Shown: positions 1 to 9,102, numbered from the stretch's first letter. The stretch: 64,000 nucleotides of DNA from Nocardiopsis potens DSM 45234 (GCF_000341105.1 NZ_ANBB01000017.1:1-64000); one strand, 5' to 3'. A program made the numbers and translations. The notes: a model not told the origin generated them from the sequence alone.

Positions 1-2950
1 CGTAGACCGGGAACGGGGAGCCGGCGCGGGCGCCCTCGGCGATCGCGCCGCACCGCTCCAGCAGCTCCTGCAGGTCGCCGCCGTCCGGCAGGGCCTGGAC
101 GGCGGTGCGCATCCGGGCGGCGCGCTCGCCCGCGGGACCGGAGCGGCCCAGCGCCAGCTCCATGCAGGCGGCCATGTCCTCCGCCTCGAGCCGGTTCCGC
201 TCACCGGCCGGACCGAGCGCGGCGAACGCCTCCGCCGCGGCCTCGGCCCTCCCGAGCGCCTCCTCGGTCGCGGCGACGTTGACCGCGTACTGCTCGGGGG
301 AGTCGACGTCCTCGTCCGGCACGCCGTCGGTACGGCGCAGGCTCAGCCGGGCCCGCTGCATGTGCGTCTGGCCCAGCTCGCCCCGGAGCTCGCCGCGCTT
401 CCCGTCCTCCTCGGCCCCGGAGACCGCCGCCTCGTTCTCGCGCAGCGCCTCGGCCATCGCCTCCTCCGCCGCGTCGGCGCCCTCCGTCCCCAGCAGCTCC
501 CAGGCGCAGGCGCGCAGCGCGCGGACCGCCATCGCCTCCTCGCCCAGCCCCCGCCACAGCTCCAGGGCGCGGCGGTAGGCGCGGACCGCCTCGGCGGGCA
601 GGCCGGCCGCGCTCAGCGCGCCCGCCGCCTCGTGGGTGAGCTCGGCGTGCCGGTACCCGTCGGGCCACTCCCGGGTGGCGTCCGCGGCCAGCGCGAACTG
701 CTCGGCCGCCGCCTTGGGGTCCCCGGTCCGCCGGAAGCAGTGGGCCAGCCAGACCCGCGCCTGCACCTGCATCCCCTCGCCGTGCTCCGGGCCGAGGTTC
801 GGCAGCAGGTCCTCCAGCGTGGTCGCGGCCTCCTCGAACCGCTCCCGGGCCAGCAGCGAGCGGCCCAGCTCCAGCTGGGCGGAGGCGCCGGTGCCGCCGG
901 CCCGGACGTGCAGCGACATGGACTCCAGGAAGAGGGCGCCGGCCTCCTCCGCGGAGCGGCCCTGCTCCATCAGGGCCCGGCCGAGGAGGTAGGGCAGCTC
1001 GGCCCGCTCCCCCGGACCGAGCAGCGCGACCCGCTCCGGGTCGCCGTGCACGGACCGCGCCGCGGCCTCCGCGGCCTGCGGCTCGCCCCGCTCCAGCTGG
1101 AGCCGGGCGATGAGGAGCACGTCGGCGGCGGCCTGCGCGGTCCGGCCGGACTCCCGGTGCCCCTCGGCGGCGTCGGCGAACCGCAGCAGCGCGGCCTCGG
1201 GGTCGAACGGCACGGCCAGCCGACCGCGCAGCTCCGCGATGTCGGCGATCCGGGCCCGGATCGCCGGGGCGGCGGGGAGCCCGCGCGCGAAGCCGGCCAG
1301 CCGCTCCAGGTCGGCGTCGAGCGCGGCGGCGGCCTGCGCCGGGTCCTCCTCCGAGCCGAGCAGCGACAGCCGGAGCCGACCGCGGAGCAGCGGCACCGCG
1401 ACCGCCTGTTCGCCGCTGGCGGCGCCGGCCGCGTGCAGCCGCTCCGCCTCGGCGCACAGCTCCTCCATCCGGGCGGACGCGCCGTCCCACTCGCCGACCG
1501 CGGCCCGGGCCACCACGGCGCGGGCCCGGGCCAGCGCCGCCCCGCCCGGCTCACCGGCCTTCTCGTACAGCTCGGCGGCCTCCTCCAGCTGCCCGGCGGT
1601 GCCGGGGCCGGTCGGCAGGCCGAGCGCGGCGCCCTCGGCGATCTCGGCGCGCTCTCCGGGGGAGGGCTCGGCGCCCGCGGCCTCGAACGCGCGCCCCGCC
1701 CGCCGCCAGGCCTCCGGGGCGGACGGGTGTCCGGCCTCGGAGAGCCGGCGGGCCTCGGCGAGCAGCCCGGCCGGGTCCGCAGCGGAGGGGACCGGGGCGG
1801 ACGGCGCGGGCGGGGCCGGGACCGGGGTCCGGCGGAGGGCGGTCCCGCTCAGCCCGAGCGGGAGCTCCTCCAGCAGCGGCTCCGCGTCCATCCGGGCGCG
1901 GACCCGGTCGGAGACCACGGTGGAGCCGTTCCGCCGGTCGTAGCGGGCGGCGAGGGCGAGCGCCTCGCCCCGGGCGTGCTCCAGCAGGGACGAGCAGGTC
2001 CACTCGCGCCCCTTGGGGCCGGGGACGGGGCGGTCCCCGTGGCCCAGCTCGGCGACCCGGCGCATCAGCAGCGCGGTGCAGGCCGCCCACCCCATCAGCA
2101 TCACCAGGTCGCCGTGCTGCTCCCAGCGCTGCGCCTGCTCGCCGAGGATCTCCAGCCCGCGGGCCTCGTTCCCGGTCAGCGCGCAGAACTCCAGGTGCGC
2201 GGCGACGGCCTCGGTGAGCGCCTCCTCGGACCGGACCAGCCGGTAGCCGCGCAGGTGGTGGTTGCGCGCCTGGTCGGCCCGGCCCAGGCGGACCAGCGGC
2301 AGCAGCGAGTCGGAGAGCACGTAGTGCGGCTCGTGCAGGCAGCGGCTGGCGCCGTCGAGCACCGGGGCCCACGCCTCGACGGCCGCCTCGTCCCGGCCCT
2401 GGTCCGCCTCCCACCGGCCCAGTTCGCGGACCTCGCAGGCCCGGCAGTCGGCCATCCGGTCGCGGTCGGCGGCGAGCATCGCCGACCGGGCGCGCTCGGC
2501 GCGCTCGGCGTCGCCCAGATACGCGGCGAACTCGAACTCCTTGCCGTGCGCCGGCCGCTCGGAGTGCCCGGCGAGCCGGTACCGGCGGAGCATGTCGGCC
2601 AGCAGCCCCTCGACGGAGTCGAGCGACACCTCGGGGTGGCGGATGGCGTCGCCGCTCACCCACTTGAACTTCCAGTGCAGGTCGTGGACGTCGCCGGAGT
2701 CGAAGTCCTCCGGCCGCTCGTCCCACATCCGCAGCATCCGGGAGAACGGGACCAGCATCTTGGGGCCCTCGGAGCTGAAGCTGTACGCCGAGACCAGCCG
2801 GTCCAGCGCCTTGATCAGCAGCGGCCGGTCGCCGGTGGAGTCGGCCTCCGCGGTGAGCGCCTCGGCCCGGGCGGTGTACGCCGGGCCGTAGGACTCCCCG
2901 CCGAGGCGGCGGATGTCGGTGAGGATCTCTTCGGGGGAGCGGGCGGTCAT
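1..2950 (-). CDS. Large TPR-like protein, partner of the adjacent HSP90 (3' end outside window)
   Basis: The minus-strand frame opening with ATG at 2950 stays open for 983 codons and runs off the left edge, so the C-terminus is missing. The product starts MTARSPEEILTDIRRLGGES. It is built of helical, alanine-, leucine- and glutamate-rich segments with repeated A-x-x-x-x-x-A-L-x-L spacing typical of tetratricopeptide-like repeats, for example LELWRGLGEEAMAVRAL and ARVWLAHCFRRTGDPKAAAE. Its ATG overlaps the TGA of the HSP90 gene (ATGA), so translation is probably coupled. Family knowledge: in streptomycetes a short HSP90-family protein is commonly followed by a TPR-containing protein. Inference: the two proteins act together, the TPR part acting as co-chaperone or client adaptor. 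No signal peptide is visible, so it is likely cytoplasmic. The exact repeat number cannot be settled by eye. Confidence 0.8.
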   Translation of the reverse strand, partial: MTARSPEEILTDIRRLGGESYGPAYTARAEALTAEADSTGDRPLLIKALDRLVSAYSFSSEGPKMLVPFSRMLRMWDERPEDFDSGDVHDLHWKFKWVSGDAIRHPEVSLDSVEGLLADMLRRYRLAGHSERPAHGKEFEFAAYLGDAERAERARSAMLAADRDRMADCRACEVRELGRWEADQGRDEAAVEAWAPVLDGASRCLHEPHYVLSDSLLPLVRLGRADQARNHHLRGYRLVRSEEALTEAVAAHLEFCALTGNEARGLEILGEQAQRWEQHGDLVMLMGWAACTALLMRRVAELGHGDRPVPGPKGREWTCSSLLEHARGEALALAARYDRRNGSTVVSDRVRARMDAEPLLEELPLGLSGTALRRTPVPAPPAPSAPVPSAADPAGLLAEARRLSEAGHPSAPEAWRRAGRAFEAAGAEPSPGERAEIAEGAALGLPTGPGTAGQLEEAAELYEKAGEPGGAALARARAVVARAAVGEWDGASARMEELCAEAERLHAAGAASGEQAVAVPLLRGRLRLSLLGSEEDPAQAAAALDADLERLAGFARGLPAAPAIRARIADIAELRGRLAVPFDPEAALLRFADAAEGHRESGRTAQAAADVLLIARLQLERGEPQAAEAAARSVHGDPERVALLGPGERAELPYLLGRALMEQGRSAEEAGALFLESMSLHVRAGGTGASAQLELGRSLLARERFEEAATTLEDLLPNLGPEHGEGMQVQARVWLAHCFRRTGDPKAAAEQFALAADATREWPDGYRHAELTHEAAGALSAAGLPAEAVRAYRRALELWRGLGEEAMAVRALRACAWELLGTEGADAAEEAMAEALRENEAAVSGAEEDGKRGELRGELGQTHMQRARLSLRRTDGVPDEDVDSPEQYAVNVAATEEALGRAEAAAEAFAALGPAGERNRLEAEDMAACMELALGRSGPAGERAARMRTAVQALPDGGDLQELLERCGAIAEGARAGSPFPVY

Positions 2951-4761
2951 CGGGCGCCTCCGGTGGGGCGGTCGGTCGGCGGGGTCTGCGGGGCGGGGGC
3001 CACGGCCCAGTCCAGTAGTTCCAGGAAGGTGCGGTTGAGCAGTGCGGAGTCGGCCGGGCGGAGCGGGCGCCGGGACATCAGCAGCGCCTGGCCGTAGAGC
3101 GCCTCGACGGCGGTCCCGGCCAGCCCGGCGTCGTCCACCCGGGCCATCCTCCGCACCAGCGGGTTGAGGTGGTTGAGCACCAGCCGGGCGCGCGGCCGGC
3201 TCTCGCGCAGCGAGCCGAGGATGCCGGCCCACAGCCCGTCGGAGGCGGCCTCCTCCTCGGCCCGGGCCCGCTCGTGCCGGGCGCCGCGGTCGTCCAGGTA
3301 CAGGGCGGGCACGGAGGCGGGCCGGTAGGCGCGGAGCGAGACGTCGCAGTCGAGGCGGTCCAGGGCGGTCCGGGCGGCGGCGAGGAACGGCGCCAGCGCC
3401 AGCTCCTCCCCGCCGTCCACCGGGTCGAGGTGGGCGGTGACGGTGTCGGTGTCCAGCTCGGCGACGGAGGTGCCGGGCCGGGCGCCGGGCAGCAGCTCCA
3501 CCAGCTCGGCGTCGTAGGTGTAGCCGCCGTTGACCACGCCGATGCCCTGCGCCGCGGCGATCGCCGCGACCTGGTGGAACTCCTCGGTGGTGCGGGTGTA
3601 GTGCACCACCGGGTGGCGGCGGGCGAACTCCTCCAGCGACACCCGCCCGTCGGTGGTCTCGAACGGCAGCCACGGCAGCATCGACCGGAGCATCTCCGGG
3701 TCGTGCCGGGCCAGCGACTTCACCCCCAGGTGGTGCACGGACAGGAAGCGCGCGAGCAGCTCGGGGGAGCCGGCGGCCAGCTCGGACAGCCAGCCGCGGA
3801 TCCGCTCGCCGAGCGCCTCGCGCACCGCGGCCAGGGTCTCGTCCTCGTAGAGGCCCTCCCGGGACGCGGTGGGGTGCAGCCCGTCGGTGTCCAGCACGCA
3901 CCGGACGAAGAACGCCCAGTCCGGCAGCAGCCCGTCGGCGCGCTCGGTGAGCAGCATGCCCTTGAGGTGCACCCGGTGCGCGCCCTGCTGCGACGGGCTG
4001 ACCGACTCGGGCAGCACGTAGGCGACGCCGCGCACCCCGGCGAGCGGTACGTCCAGCTCGATCGCGTCCAGCGGGACGAAGCCGAAGACGTCCGCGCAGT
4101 GCTCGGCGAACGCGGCCCGCCGGGCATCCGGCCCGGCGTGCGGCCGGTCCCACACCGGCCGCTCGTTGACCGGCTCGTCGCCGACCCGCACGTCGTAGCG
4201 GAGCAGCGAGCCGAAGTACCGGGCCAGTTCGGTGACCCGACCGGCCTCCAGCCACTCCCCGGTGCCGGGGCGCGCGACGAGGTGCACCGTCGTCCCGGGC
4301 TCGGGGCGTTCCTCCTCGGGGAGGGTGCGCACCGTGTAGGAGCCGTCCTCGCGGGCCCGCCACTCCACCGGCGGCGCCTCGGGGTCCCGCGCGGAGCGGC
4401 TGACCACCCGGATCTCCTCGGCCACCACGAAGCAGGCGAGCAGCCCGATCCCGAACTGGCCGAGGAAGTCCGCCCGCGCCGTCTCCAGGCCGCCCCGCTT
4501 GGAGCTGCGCCCGATGGTGGCCAGCAGGTCGTGCACCTCGGCCTCGGTCAGCCCGATCCCGGTGTCCTCGACCCGCAGGCCGCCGTCCCCGGGCAGCAGC
4601 CGGACGGCCGCCGGCGCATCGGGGTCGAGCGCCCGCCGCGCGGTGATGGCGTCCACTCCGTTCTGCAGCAGCTCGCGCAGGTAGACCTTGGGGCTGGAGT
4701 AGAGGTGGTGCGAGAGCAGGTCGACCAGTCCGCGCAGGTCGACCTGGAAGGTATGCGACAT
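2947..4761 (-). CDS. HSP90-family chaperone (HtpG-like)
   Basis: A 604-residue protein with the GHKL/Bergerat ATPase fold. The N-box LRELLQNGVDAI carries the catalytic Glu (about residue 30) and the Mg-binding Asn (34). DTGIGLT (66-72) is the G1 box with the adenine-binding Asp, and GQFGIGLLACFVV (101-113) is the lid/G2 box. The length is close to that of E. coli HtpG (624), but the middle and C-terminal parts look divergent, as in the actinobacterial HSP90 subgroup, so I do not assign htpG itself. It is an ATP-dependent cytoplasmic chaperone. The start ATG at 4761 gives MSHTFQVDLRGLV. The TGA overlaps the next gene's ATG by four bases. No CIRCE- or HAIR-like heat-shock operator is visible upstream. 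Confidence 0.9.
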   Translation of the reverse strand: MSHTFQVDLRGLVDLLSHHLYSSPKVYLRELLQNGVDAITARRALDPDAPAAVRLLPGDGGLRVEDTGIGLTEAEVHDLLATIGRSSKRGGLETARADFLGQFGIGLLACFVVAEEIRVVSRSARDPEAPPVEWRAREDGSYTVRTLPEEERPEPGTTVHLVARPGTGEWLEAGRVTELARYFGSLLRYDVRVGDEPVNERPVWDRPHAGPDARRAAFAEHCADVFGFVPLDAIELDVPLAGVRGVAYVLPESVSPSQQGAHRVHLKGMLLTERADGLLPDWAFFVRCVLDTDGLHPTASREGLYEDETLAAVREALGERIRGWLSELAAGSPELLARFLSVHHLGVKSLARHDPEMLRSMLPWLPFETTDGRVSLEEFARRHPVVHYTRTTEEFHQVAAIAAAQGIGVVNGGYTYDAELVELLPGARPGTSVAELDTDTVTAHLDPVDGGEELALAPFLAAARTALDRLDCDVSLRAYRPASVPALYLDDRGARHERARAEEEAASDGLWAGILGSLRESRPRARLVLNHLNPLVRRMARVDDAGLAGTAVEALYGQALLMSRRPLRPADSALLNRTFLELLDWAVAPAPQTPPTDRPTGGAR

Positions 4762-5409
4762 GTCCTCGATCCTCGGCGAAGGGGGCTCACGGCGGGCGTC
4801 CGGGAACCGGGCCCGCGCCGCCGCGCCCCGCCGTCCGGTGGAGCGCCGTGCAGGGACGTCCTACCTGCCCGGTGGGACAGACGGCGAACCGGGGGCGGGC
4901 CGCCCGCCGTTCCGGCACGGCGCCCATCCCGGCCGCGCGGGCCTTCCGCGCCTGGGACGGCCCGCACCCGGCGCCGGTTCCCCGATCCGCCCCCGGCTCC
5001 GGCCCGCTGCAAGGCCGTTCCAGAGCCGCCGCCGCGGACCCGCCTTCATGCCGCTCGCGGACTCATCGGCCGCTCCCCGTCCGCGGAGCCGGAAATCGGC
5101 CGGAAGGGAAAAGGCCCGGCGGCTCTGTTCGGCCCGAATGGCCGCCGCTGCGGTATGGCGGAGGTCATGGGCCCGTTGCGGCGCAGGCGGTCCGCACCAT
5201 GACCGAGGTCATTCTTTCCGCCCGTCGCCGCAGTAGGGAAAGGGCGGAGGAAGGACGTGCGTCCGGGGCGATGCCCGCAGGTGCGCACCCGGCATAGCGT
5301 TCTTCTGGAAAAGGCGCGGCGCCCGGAGGCCCGTTTCCGGATTCACCGACGGACGAATCGGTTTCCCTCTCGGGGCGCACCCATTTCCCGCTGGACGAGG
5401 AGGCGCAGA
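4762..5409. other. Divergent intergenic region, no gene seen
   Basis: This 648-bp stretch lies between the HSP90 start and the membrane-protein start on the other strand. Several frames are open only because the GC content is high, and their translations are Arg/Pro/Gly-rich with no domain. It must hold the two divergent promoters, but I cannot fix a -35/-10 pair. A Shine-Dalgarno-like GAGGAGGCG lies just upstream of 5410. Confidence 0.5.
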
Positions 5410-6150
5410 ATGGCCGGAACACCGGTCGGACCACCGCGGAGCGGAACCGGGAGGCCCGCCGGGCCGGCGCCGACCGCGCCCTGGCGGGGCATCGCGGTCA
5501 CCGCCGCCTGCCTGGCCGCCATGGCCGCGGCCTCCCTGCTGCTCTGGGACCGGATTCCCGAGCTCGTCACCACCCGTGAGGCGACCCCGGCGCGCCCCGG
5601 AACGGAGGTGCCCAGGGCGGTCGCGGTGTCGGCCGTCCCGGCGGTCCTGCTGCTCGTCGCGGCGGTACTGGCCGCTTCGGCCCTCGGCGGCCGCGCCGTC
5701 CGGCGGCGGCTCGGCGCCGCTCCGGCGCCCGCGCGGAGCGCGGCCGGTGCGCTGGACGCGCCGCTCATGCTCCTCTCGCCGTTCCTCGCCGTGCTGCACC
5801 TGGTCCTTCTGCTCCTCTCCGCCGGGATCGGAGTTCCCGCCGGGCGCATCATGGCGGTCGCGGTCGGCCTGCTCCTCACGGGGCTGGGGTCGGCGCTGCC
5901 CGGTGCGGTCCGGGCGGGTGCGCCGGGGCCGCCGGAGCGTCCGGCGGCGGCCGCCTGGGTCCGCGCCCAGCGACCGGGCGGCGCCGCGCTGGCCGTGGTC
6001 GGAGCGGTGTCCGCCGCCGCCGCGCTGGTCCTGCCGCCGCTGCCGGTGGCCGTCGCCGCGGCGCTGGCCGCGCCCTCGGTCTACCTGGTCGTCTCCGTGT
6101 CGAGGGTGCTCGGCCGGGGGTGGTCCGGGCGGTGGGGCGGGGCCGCTTGA
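5410..6150 (+). CDS. Multi-pass membrane protein, possibly degenerate DUF1648/SdpI type
   Basis: A 246-residue hydrophobic protein. ATG at 5410 is chosen because GAGGAGGCG lies 5-12 nt upstream and the first membrane helix (WRGIAVTAACLAAMAAASLL) then starts near residue 26. About five to six membrane segments follow: residues ~26-45, ~68-90, ~118-140, ~143-165 and a pair near ~195-235. The first periplasmic stretch (LWDRIPELVTTREATP) loosely resembles the segment after helix 1 in DUF1648 proteins, but the usual histidine is absent, so that name is only a suggestion. It is divergent from the HSP90 gene, and its stop lies 75 bp before the 3' end of tRNA-Arg on the other strand. Confidence 0.7.
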   Translation: MAGTPVGPPRSGTGRPAGPAPTAPWRGIAVTAACLAAMAAASLLLWDRIPELVTTREATPARPGTEVPRAVAVSAVPAVLLLVAAVLAASALGGRAVRRRLGAAPAPARSAAGALDAPLMLLSPFLAVLHLVLLLLSAGIGVPAGRIMAVAVGLLLTGLGSALPGAVRAGAPGPPERPAAAAWVRAQRPGGAALAVVGAVSAAAALVLPPLPVAVAAALAAPSVYLVVSVSRVLGRGWSGRWGGAA

Positions 6151-6225
6151 GGAGAAGGGGGGCGGGCGGAGACGCGCGGTCGCGGGGGATGGGGGCGGCC
6201 GGGGTGGGCCCGGGGCCGTGCCTTG

Positions 6226-6301
6226 TGGTGGCCCCAGCAGGATTCGAACCTGCGACACCGGCTTTAGGAGAGCCGTGCTCTGTCCCCTGAGCTATGAGGC
6301 C
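6226..6301 (-). tRNA. tRNA-Arg (anticodon CCT)
   Basis: Read on the minus strand, the acceptor arms GGCCTCA and TGGGGCC pair over 7 bp with one G-U. The anticodon stem CGGCT/AGCCG encloses the loop CTCCTAA with anticodon CCT (codon AGG). The T-arm contains GTTCGAATC. The discriminator is A and the CCA end is encoded, unlike the two other tRNAs in this window. It reads the rare arginine codon AGG. Confidence 0.97.
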
Positions 6302-6677
6302 TTCAGGGACCAAGGGTAGCGGAGGACCGCGGGAGGTGCTGCACCGCCGGGGAAGGAGGAGGGGCGGGGCGGTCGGGCCCGGGCTTTGAGTACTCTTTTC
6401 CCTATACGGTTGTCATCACCCGCGCGTGACATGTGCCACATTCGAATGCGTGCGCCGGTGCGGGCGGTGCGCCGGGGCGGCCGCCGCGTGCGGTCGGCGA
6501 GCCGGGACACGGTGGTGACCTGGGGATCCGCGAAGACACGAGGTCGGGGCCGGGAAGAGCGGTCCGCGATCACCCTCGGCGGATCATGCCGACACGTCCG
6601 GTTGTGGACTTTGTAGTACCTTGCCATGCGGCCACGCCAACGTCCGAAGATCCGAAACAGGCAGTCCGGAGGACCAG
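6302..6677. other. Intergenic region between tRNA-Arg and the M15 peptidase
   Basis: This divergent region of ~376 bp has a short AT-richer patch around 6390-6420 that could hold the tRNA promoter. I looked for a c-di-AMP (ydaO-type) riboswitch, which often precedes actinobacterial wall hydrolases, and did not see its conserved core. No credible ORF is present. Confidence 0.45.
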
Positions 6678-7808
6678 GTGCCGTTCTTTCGCGTATCGCC
6701 GCGGTCGACCGACCGCGGTTCGAGAGGCGGATCCGGTTCCGTGCTCTCCCTCTCCGAGGGGGCACGGTCCCGCGCGGCGCGCGGTGCCGTCGTGGTGCTG
6801 CTGCTGGCGCTGGTGCTGATCCCGGCGGGCGAGGGCGCGCTGGCGCCGATCACCGCCCCCGCCTTCGCCGACGAGGACCTCGACGCGCTCGCGGAGAAGG
6901 CGGAGAAGGCCAAGGAGGACCTGGAGAAGGCCACCGAGGACTACACCGACCGGGAGAAGGACCTCGAGGCCGCCCAGGACGAGCTCGTCGACACCCTGCA
7001 CGACCTGCAGCAGACCGAGCTGGAGCTGAGCGACATGCGCGAGCCGCTCGCGGAGATGTCCAGCACCCTGTACAAGCAGCCCGACGCCGGCGTGCTCGGC
7101 CTGATGACCTCCGGCACCATCGAGCAGGACCTGCACGTCGACTCCTACGTCGGCAAGCTCGCCGAGGACAAGGACGCCCTCATCGAGGAGGCCAACGACC
7201 TCCGCGACGAGCAGGTGGAGCTGACCAACCAGGCCCAGCAGCTGCAGTCCGAGACCCAGCTGGCCAAGGTCGAGCTCCGGGACGACCTGGACGCGCTCAA
7301 GGACCAGTCCGAGGAGAGCACCAACGCGCTCACCAAGGAGCTGAAGGACCGCGGGCTGGACGTGGACGCCTACATGGCCGGCGTGGAGTGCGACGCGGAG
7401 AAGGGCAAGGCCGCCAAGGACTACCCCAACGGCCTGCTGCCGCAGGGCGCGCTCTGCGAGCTGCCGCAGGGCGGCCACTTCCTGCGCGCCGACGCCGCAG
7501 TCGACTTCATGAAGATGGACCAGGCCTACCAGGAGCAGTTCGGCGGCCCGATGTGCATCACCAGCTCCTACCGCGACCTGCCCAACCAGCACCGGGTCTA
7601 CGCCGAGCAGCCGCCCGGCAACGCCGCGGTCCCCGGCACCAGCAACCACGGCCTGGGCCAGGCCATCGACCTGTGCGGCGGCGTGCAGAACCAGGGCAGC
7701 CCGCAGTTCAACTGGCTGGAGGCCAACTCCAGGGACTACGGGTGGTTCCACCCGGCCTGGGCCTACTCCAATCCGTTCGAGCCCTGGCACTGGGAGTACG
7801 AGCGGTAG
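6678..7808 (+). CDS. Secreted D-alanyl-D-alanine carboxypeptidase, M15/VanY family, with coiled coil
   Basis: A 376-residue secreted zinc peptidase predicted to trim peptidoglycan stem peptides outside the membrane. GTG at 6678 is preferred: GGAGGA lies about 5 nt upstream, and it gives a charged N-region, a hydrophobic helix (ARGAVVVLLLALVLIPAG) and a plausible cleavage near APAFADE. Residues ~60-235 are a long Glu/Lys/Leu-rich coiled coil. The C-terminal M15B domain has SSYRDLPNQHRVY, then GTSNHGLGQAIDL (zinc His and Asp, near residue 322) and a final EPWHWEYE with the third zinc ligand. The architecture (coiled coil plus peptidase) resembles actinobacterial proteins in which the coiled coil controls activity, but no activator partner (FtsX-like) is next to it. 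Confidence 0.92.
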   Translation: MPFFRVSPRSTDRGSRGGSGSVLSLSEGARSRAARGAVVVLLLALVLIPAGEGALAPITAPAFADEDLDALAEKAEKAKEDLEKATEDYTDREKDLEAAQDELVDTLHDLQQTELELSDMREPLAEMSSTLYKQPDAGVLGLMTSGTIEQDLHVDSYVGKLAEDKDALIEEANDLRDEQVELTNQAQQLQSETQLAKVELRDDLDALKDQSEESTNALTKELKDRGLDVDAYMAGVECDAEKGKAAKDYPNGLLPQGALCELPQGGHFLRADAAVDFMKMDQAYQEQFGGPMCITSSYRDLPNQHRVYAEQPPGNAAVPGTSNHGLGQAIDLCGGVQNQGSPQFNWLEANSRDYGWFHPAWAYSNPFEPWHWEYER

Positions 7809-7812
7809 GCGT

Positions 7813-7839
7813 CCCCGCCCACCGCGTTGCGAGGCGGGG
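7813..7839. terminator. Hairpin between convergent genes
   Basis: CCCCGCC and GGCGGGG form a 7-bp GC stem around a 13-nt loop in the 35-bp gap between the M15 peptidase stop and the mscL stop. It could serve both strands. There is no T-run. Confidence 0.5.
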
Positions 7840-7843
7840 CCGG

Positions 7844-8260
7844 TCAGTCCACCGCGACCGGCTTGTCCGGGGCGATCTCCGAGGTGCAGTGGGGGCACCG
7901 GTCGGCCTGTCGGCTGATCTCGCTGAAGCAGCGCGGGCAGTCCCGGGTGGCCGCCTCCTCCTGCTTCATCAGCCGCTCCATCAGCTTGCTGACCGGCAGC
8001 ACCACGAAGAAGTAGAGGATCGCGGCGGTCAGCAGGAAGCTGATCGCGGCGTCGATGAACGCCCCGTACATGAACCGGCTGCCGTTGATCTCGAAGTAGA
8101 GCTCGCCGAACTGCGGGACGCCGCCGAAGATGCCCAGCAGCGGGGTGATGAACCCTTCGGTGAACGCGGTGATCAGGTTGGAGAAGACGGCGCCGATGAC
8201 CACGGCGACCGCCAGCTGCACCAGGTTCCCCTGGAGCAGGAACTTCTTGAAACCGTCCAT
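7844..8260 (-). CDS. mscL: Large-conductance mechanosensitive channel with C-terminal zinc ribbon
   Basis: A 138-residue inner-membrane channel that releases solutes on hypo-osmotic shock. The start ATG at 8260 (MDGFKKFLLQGNLVQLA) is supported by GGAAGG 4-9 nt upstream. Residues 1-13 match the amphipathic N-helix of MscL. TM1 (LAVAVVIGAVFSNLITAF) carries the constriction pattern, the periplasmic loop spans about 35-70, and TM2 is FIDAAISFLLTAAILYFFVV. After TM2, where E. coli MscL has a helical bundle, this protein carries CPRC and CPHC pairs, a rubredoxin-like zinc ribbon seen in many actinobacterial MscL proteins. Confidence 0.93.
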   Translation of the reverse strand: MDGFKKFLLQGNLVQLAVAVVIGAVFSNLITAFTEGFITPLLGIFGGVPQFGELYFEINGSRFMYGAFIDAAISFLLTAAILYFFVVLPVSKLMERLMKQEEAATRDCPRCFSEISRQADRCPHCTSEIAPDKPVAVD

Positions 8261-8301
8261 TGGACCTTCCTCTGTACGTCCGGAGCGCGGCCGGAACACG
8301 G

Positions 8302-8331
8302 CTCCGCCCGGCACCGGGGCGCCGGGCGGAG
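8302..8331 (-). terminator. Terminator-like hairpin downstream of the SAF-domain gene
   Basis: An 11-bp perfect stem (CTCCGCCCGGC with GCCGGGCGGAG) and an 8-nt loop lie between the SAF gene stop and the mscL start, both on the minus strand. No T-run follows, as is common in high-GC actinomycetes. Confidence 0.55.
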
Positions 8332-8371
8332 TGGAATGCGCCGAACAGGATTCACTACGCTACGTCTAGGG

Positions 8372-9001
8372 TCAACCGCGAATGGTTAAAACGACCGTCC
8401 CGGCCTGGGAATACCCGGCGAGCCGGCGTGCTTCGGCGGCCGTCGCCGCGACCACGACCAGCGCCCCCGGGGAGCCGCCGGCCGCCCCGCCGGGCGGCTC
8501 CGGCACCGCGATCACCGGGCGGTCCTCCGCGACGACCCGGGCCGGCGGCGGCCCGCCCGGGCCCATGTCCAGTGCGGGGGCGGCGGCCAGCAGGTCGACC
8601 CGGGAGCCCGGCTCGACCAGGGCGACCGCCCCGGCGTCGGCGACCCGCACCGGCACCGCGACCAGGCCGCCGCCGTAGTCGGCCGCGGGCGGGTCGGCGA
8701 ACCGCGCGGTGGTCAGCACCTCGCCGCGGCGCACCGGGCCGGTCAGCGACCGCCCGGCGGGGTCGCTCTCCGGGGGCAGCGCGCCGTCCGGCACGGCGCC
8801 CCGGGGGAGTTCGCGCACGGCGGTGTCGGCCGCGCCGACCGGCGCGCGGGGCGAGAGGTCCCGCACGGCGACCAGGACCGGTTCGACGGGTTCGGGGGCG
8901 GGGCGCAGCACCAGCAGCGCCCCGGCGAGGGCGAGTGCGGCACACGCGCAGCCCAGGGCCCCGCGGTGCCGGGCGACGGCGAGGGCCGGTCGGTACGGCA
9001 T
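8372..9001 (-). CDS. SAF-domain protein, CpaB/RcpC-like
   Basis: A 209-residue protein with one N-terminal membrane anchor (CACAALALAGALLVLRPAP, about residues 15-33) and an outside SAF domain. VAVRDLSPRAPVGAADTAVREL is split here by the family pattern V-A-x-R-D-L then P-x-G-x; RGEVLTTARF and VEPGSRVDLLAA follow. This is the architecture of CpaB, which joins the Flp pilus secretin to the envelope. No other pilus gene is nearby, so a pilus role is not supported by context. ATG at 9001 (MPYRPALAVARHRG) is preferred, because an upstream extension would be Arg/Pro-rich and run into the palindromic repeat at 9103. It lies 111 bp upstream of mscL. Confidence 0.8.
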   Translation of the reverse strand: MPYRPALAVARHRGALGCACAALALAGALLVLRPAPEPVEPVLVAVRDLSPRAPVGAADTAVRELPRGAVPDGALPPESDPAGRSLTGPVRRGEVLTTARFADPPAADYGGGLVAVPVRVADAGAVALVEPGSRVDLLAAAPALDMGPGGPPPARVVAEDRPVIAVPEPPGGAAGGSPGALVVVAATAAEARRLAGYSQAGTVVLTIRG

Positions 9002-9102
9002 GCCCCGGACGCTAGAGCGGCCGGGGCCGCGGCGGGAGGGGCGGTTCCGCCCCTGTGGACGGCGGGCGGCGCGGGCGGCCGGGAGAAGCCCCCTCCAGGG
9101 CG

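Noticed and set aside
362-3097. Open plus-strand frame of 911 codons opposite the TPR-like gene
   Set aside because: It is antisense to a better-supported gene, its translation is Arg/Gly/Leu/Gln-rich without any motif, and it arises from the lack of AT-rich stop codons in high-GC DNA.
4762-5409. CIRCE or HAIR heat-shock operator upstream of the HSP90 gene
   Set aside because: Neither the TTAGCACTC-type inverted repeat nor the CTTGAGT/ACTCAAG repeat is present.
6380-6677. Possible ydaO-type c-di-AMP riboswitch before the M15 peptidase
   Set aside because: The conserved core of that riboswitch could not be found; only generic GC stems are present.
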